Below, piece by piece: positions 61,334-64,000 of a stretch of 64,000 bases of DNA. A program made the position numbers and the translations under genes. The stretch is from contig NZ_WEGJ01000009.1 in the NCBI RefSeq assembly GCF_009604385.1, positions 1 to 64,000 on the forward strand, read 5' to 3'. Below the pieces are notes generated by a model. It made no database searches. It worked only from the letters and a program-made list of their open reading frames with translations, and was not told the origin of the DNA. Source of the stretch: Streptomyces smaragdinus (GTDB lineage: Bacteria > Actinomycetota > Actinomycetes > Streptomycetales > Streptomycetaceae). Position 1 is the stretch's first letter; each line of letters opens with the position of its first letter.

Positions 61334-62177
61334 GGGGCCCGGGCCCGAGGTCACCGCGCTGGACCGCGCGGCGGCCGACCGGCTCGCGGACACGCTGGCC
61401 GCGCTGACCCGGGCCGCCTACCGGGGCTCGGACCCGCTGCCGGGACTGCCGGTGCCGGACGGGGCGTTCGAGACCGCCGCCGATGTACGGGCCGCGCTGG
61501 CGTCCGGCGCGACGGTGTGGCTCGCGTTCCTGACGCCCGGCAGGCCCGTCGGGGCGCTGCGGGTCCTCCCCCGGCCGGACGGGGCCTGGCGCATCGCCCG
61601 GGTGTCCGTGCTGCCCGCCGCCCGCGGGGCCGGGATCGCCCGGCGGCTCATCGCCGCGGTGGAGGTCGCCGCGCTGCGGGCCGGGGTGCCGGTGCTGCGC
61701 CTGGACGCGGTGGTCGAGCGCTGTCTGCCCTCGCTGTACGCCCGGCTGGGCTTCGCCCCCGTACGGCACTGGGCCAGCGGGGACAAACCGCTGACCGAGG
61801 TCACCATGGAACGGCTGCCGGGCGCGGCGCCGCTGCCCCGGCCGCGCGCCTGGCAGTCCCCCGGCCGGCTGCCCCGCCTGCACTGGCTGCTCACCGCCGA
61901 CGGACTCCTCGCCTCCACGACCCCCCACCGGGCCGGGAAGCTGGCCGGGATCGACGTCTGGCACGGCGCCGGGGACCTGCGGACCCTTCTCGTCTCGCGC
62001 GGGGGCCGGCCGACCCGGGCCGGCGTGCTGTTCCCCGGCCGGCGCGCGGACACCGCCGTCCATCTGATGCCCCGCACCGCCGACCCCCGGCTGCAGGCCT
62101 GGTGCCGGCTGCCACCGGGGACGGAACTCCCCTGGCCGAATAACCATGTCCCTACTCAGGCAGGCAGGTCCACGTGA
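61326..62177 (+). CDS. GNAT acetyltransferase with C-terminal extension
   Basis: This 283-residue protein has a GNAT domain in residues 1 to about 165, with the acetyl-CoA loop [19 protein letters not shown] and LPSLYARLGFAPVR. A C-terminal extension of about 110 residues (RLPRLHWLLTADGLLAS and after) is not recognised. It overlaps the peptidase gene by 8 bases. It may N-acetylate an intermediate as protection or self-resistance, reversed by the M20 enzyme. Confidence 0.85.
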   Translation: MTEGPGPEVTALDRAAADRLADTLAALTRAAYRGSDPLPGLPVPDGAFETAADVRAALASGATVWLAFLTPGRPVGALRVLPRPDGAWRIARVSVLPAARGAGIARRLIAAVEVAALRAGVPVLRLDAVVERCLPSLYARLGFAPVRHWASGDKPLTEVTMERLPGAAPLPRPRAWQSPGRLPRLHWLLTADGLLASTTPHRAGKLAGIDVWHGAGDLRTLLVSRGGRPTRAGVLFPGRRADTAVHLMPRTADPRLQAWCRLPPGTELPWPNNHVPTQAGRST

Positions 62178-62764
62178 AGGAACGCTCCCGAGCCGTCCCG
62201 GTGGACCTGGCGCCCTACGCCGACAACACCGGGATCACCTCCGCGCGGGCCACCGCCGCCGGCGCCTTCAACCTGTGGGGCAACACCTTCCCCGCCGGCG
62301 AACTCCCGCCCCCGGGCACGGCCGTCGTCGACGGGCTGCCCTTCCGCTTTCCGCTCGCCCCGGCCGGCGAGCCGGACAACGTGCGCTGCGCCGGCCAGCT
62401 GCTGCCGCTGCCGCCCGGCCGGTACGACTGGATCCAGCTCCTCGCCGCCGCCGAGCGCCGCACCGAGGACCAGGCGCTGCTGCACTACGCGGACGGCGCG
62501 GTCGACCCGGAGTGGCTGCGGGTGTCGGACTTCTGGCCGCAGACCCGCTCCCGCTTCGGCGCGGCGCCCGCGTACGAGTGCCGGGTGCTGCACTACCCCC
62601 GCCACGTGGACGACAAGTTCGGTCCCGTGGTGTGGCGCCACCGGGTGCCCGTACCGCGCGAGAGCGACCTGGCCGCGGTGCGGCTGCCGGATAACCCGGC
62701 CATCCACGTCTTCGCCATGACGCTGGTCCCGGCGCTCGTCCCGGCGACGGAGGGCGCGGCATGA
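62174..62764 (+). CDS. uncharacterised beta-rich protein, sugar-binding-domain-like
   Basis: This 196-residue protein resembles the galactose-binding-like modules seen at the start of glycoside hydrolases: AFNLWGNTFPAGELP, VVDGLPFRFPLAP, PDNVRCAGQLLPLPPGRYDW. It stands alone without a catalytic domain or signal peptide. It overlaps the upstream GNAT and downstream BtrH-like genes by 4 bases each. A role in holding a sugar-containing substrate is a guess from the fold and the aminotransferase neighbour. Confidence 0.6.
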   Translation: MKERSRAVPVDLAPYADNTGITSARATAAGAFNLWGNTFPAGELPPPGTAVVDGLPFRFPLAPAGEPDNVRCAGQLLPLPPGRYDWIQLLAAAERRTEDQALLHYADGAVDPEWLRVSDFWPQTRSRFGAAPAYECRVLHYPRHVDDKFGPVVWRHRVPVPRESDLAAVRLPDNPAIHVFAMTLVPALVPATEGAA

Positions 62765-63786
62765 GCGTCCTGCTGGAGGACATCCGGCCCTGGCGGCACG
62801 ATCTGGGCGGCTGTCTGCACGGCTGCCTGGCCACCCTGCTGGAGAGCCGGGGGGTCACCGCGCTGCCCGTGCTCGGGGCCGCGTGGACGTTCCGCCACTT
62901 CCCCGGCGGGGTGCGGCGGGAGGAGTACTACTACCCGTGCCGCGCCGGGGATTCGCTGCTGCAGGCCCTCGCCCCGTACCACCCGGTGCGGTCGGAGTGG
63001 CACGAACCGGCGGACGCGGCGGCGGGCTGGCGGGAAGTGCGCGAACAGCTGAGCGCCGGGCACGCGGTGGCCGTCGCGGTGGACAACTTCGAGCTGAGCT
63101 TCCGGCCCGCGTACCGGGACGTGCACTCCAACCACCTCGTCGTCGTGCACGGCTACGACGAGGAACGCGGCACCGTACGGGTGCTGGACGCCGTACCGCC
63201 CGCGTTCCACGGCGACATCCCCCTGGCCGAGCTCACCGCCGCCCGGAACTCGGGCAACGACCTGGTGCACGAACGGGACATGTTCTTCACCGGCGTACAC
63301 ATCGGCAACCGCTGGCTGTCCGTCGAACTCGGCGTCCCCGCCGACGAGTTCCCGCCCCTGGACCGGGACGAGGCCGACCGGGTGCTGCGGCTGAACCAGG
63401 AGCACTTCGCGGCCCGCCCCGACGGCGACGGCTACCGCGGACTGGCCGGCCAGGAGGCGTTCCTCACCGGCATGGTCAAGCGCCTCGCGGCCGGTGAGGC
63501 GATCCGCGACGAGCTGTTCGTCGCCGCCGGCGCCGCCCTCGCGTGCACCGCCGTACACGCCGACTGGCTGGCCCTGGCCGGCCGCACCCTGGACCACCCC
63601 GGCCTGCTCGAGCAGGCGCGGGCGGTGGACCGGGTCGCCCACCACTGGTCGGCGGTACGCATCTTCGCCGCGCTCACCAGCGACGGCGAGGTGTCCCCCG
63701 CCCGGCTGGCGCGGCGGGTGGACGCCCTGATGCGGGACCACGAGAGCGCCCTGACCGGGCTGGAGCAGGAAAGGACGCGACTGTGA
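62761..63786 (+). CDS. BtrH N-terminal-domain protein, putative acyl-carrier-to-amine acyltransferase
   Basis: This 341-residue protein resembles BtrH, which moves a gamma-glutamyl-AHBA group from its carrier to ribostamycin in butirosin synthesis. The papain-like N-terminal half carries LGGCLHGCL (Cys18 and Cys22; one is a probable nucleophile), AVDNFELSFRP and SNHLVVVHGYDE with the histidine. The C-terminal half is helical. In this cluster it could transfer the peptide or amino acid from a carrier to an amine. It overlaps both neighbours by 4 bases. Confidence 0.8.
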   Translation: MSVLLEDIRPWRHDLGGCLHGCLATLLESRGVTALPVLGAAWTFRHFPGGVRREEYYYPCRAGDSLLQALAPYHPVRSEWHEPADAAAGWREVREQLSAGHAVAVAVDNFELSFRPAYRDVHSNHLVVVHGYDEERGTVRVLDAVPPAFHGDIPLAELTAARNSGNDLVHERDMFFTGVHIGNRWLSVELGVPADEFPPLDRDEADRVLRLNQEHFAARPDGDGYRGLAGQEAFLTGMVKRLAAGEAIRDELFVAAGAALACTAVHADWLALAGRTLDHPGLLEQARAVDRVAHHWSAVRIFAALTSDGEVSPARLARRVDALMRDHESALTGLEQERTRL

Positions 63787-64000
63787 CCGGACGACAGGCG
63801 GACCGGCTCGCCATGCTGGGCGGGCGCCGCGCCGTGCCGAAGGAGCTGCGCATCGCGCCGTGGCCGCGGGTCACCGGGGAGGACGAGGCCGCGGTGATGC
63901 GGGCGCTGGCCTCGGGGCGGTTCACCGCCGCCGCGGCCGGCGAGCGGGAGATCCCGGGGCTGGAGCGGGAGTGGGCCGAGTTCACCGGCACCCGGCACGC
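63783..64000 (+). CDS. DegT/DnrJ/EryC1-family PLP aminotransferase (5' part only)
   Basis: GTG 63783 overlaps the BtrH-like stop by 4 bases and the frame runs off the right edge after about 72 codons. The visible part reads LAMLGGRRAVP, WPRVTGEDEAAVMRALASG and EFTGTRHA, the typical start of sugar aminotransferases and of 2-deoxy-scyllo-inosose or AHBA-type enzymes. It would install an amine on a sugar or cyclitol. The PLP lysine lies outside the window. Confidence 0.85.
   Translation, partial: MTGRQADRLAMLGGRRAVPKELRIAPWPRVTGEDEAAVMRALASGRFTAAAAGEREIPGLEREWAEFTGTRH

Noticed and set aside
1..64000. CRISPR arrays, tRNA/rRNA genes and insertion sequences
   Set aside because: I looked for spaced repeats, tRNA-like cloverleaf 3' ends and transposase motifs and saw none; a tRNAscan/Infernal run would be decisive.

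Overview
The window is very GC-rich, with strong third-position GC bias, GTG starts, overlapping ATGA/GTGA gene junctions, rare TTA codons and a MbtH-dependent NRPS cluster. Together with XRE/DUF397 pairs, a SepF paralogue, PaaX and an ornithine-lipid gene pair, this points to a Streptomyces (or very close actinomycete) chromosome. I see no tRNA, rRNA, transposase, prophage or CRISPR array.

Left third (1-24 kb), catabolic and housekeeping genes. A 2-aminobenzoate (anthranilate)-type CoA pathway is split in two: acyl-CoA dehydrogenase, RidA, CoA ligase and a PaaX repressor at 1.1-5.2 kb, and enoyl-CoA hydratase plus a fused monooxygenase/reductase at 8.7-11.8 kb. An arginine deiminase/ornithine carbamoyltransferase pair and a PGRP amidase lie between them. 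Next come a Hen1-Pnkp RNA-repair operon (with a small palindromic repeat inserted in frame in pnkp), an ABC-F gene with a short leader ORF and hairpins, glutaminase, a SepF paralogue, an ATPase-like protein with a shortened Walker A loop and a TTA codon, a MazG-like pyrophosphohydrolase, homocysteine methyltransferase, a thioesterase and an MBL-fold protein.

Middle (24-44 kb). A minus-strand hydroxyproline catabolic operon (three-part FAD/2Fe-2S oxidase, DHDPS-like deaminase, epimerase, FCD-GntR regulator) faces a plus-strand sulfonate-type uptake and desulfonation operon (FMN reductase, ABC transporter, LLM flavin monooxygenase, TauD dioxygenase). The sulfonate operon is preceded by a short leader peptide of the sulfur-gene type. 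Further on are an FMO-like monooxygenase with a TTA codon, an NTF2-like protein, a universal stress protein with a dormancy-box-like site, a WhiJ-type XRE/DUF397 pair, an OlsB/OlsA-like pair, and a compact operon of a small protein, a polyprenyl diphosphate synthase and an MpaB/Lcp-like (DUF2236) oxygenase.

Right third (44-64 kb, continuing past the edge) is a nonribosomal peptide cluster that I cannot match to a known product. It has a two-module C-A-T-C-A-T-TE synthetase, an MFS exporter and a VOC protein, then a regulatory core: an XRE-TPR regulator, a 64-residue exported-type peptide encoded just upstream of it, and a LuxR-type response regulator lacking the phosphoacceptor aspartate. A second operon follows: MbtH, a stand-alone A-T didomain, a P450, an M20 peptidase, GNAT, a sugar-binding-like protein, a BtrH-like acyltransferase and a DegT/DnrJ aminotransferase. 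The A-T plus P450 pair suggests beta-hydroxylation of a carrier-bound amino acid. BtrH plus DegT suggests amine-bearing sugar or cyclitol chemistry with acyl transfer. A shared GTCCAC/CCCGGG element lies upstream of both biosynthetic operons. The peptide/XRE-TPR/atypical regulator set is my best candidate for an undescribed signalling circuit.
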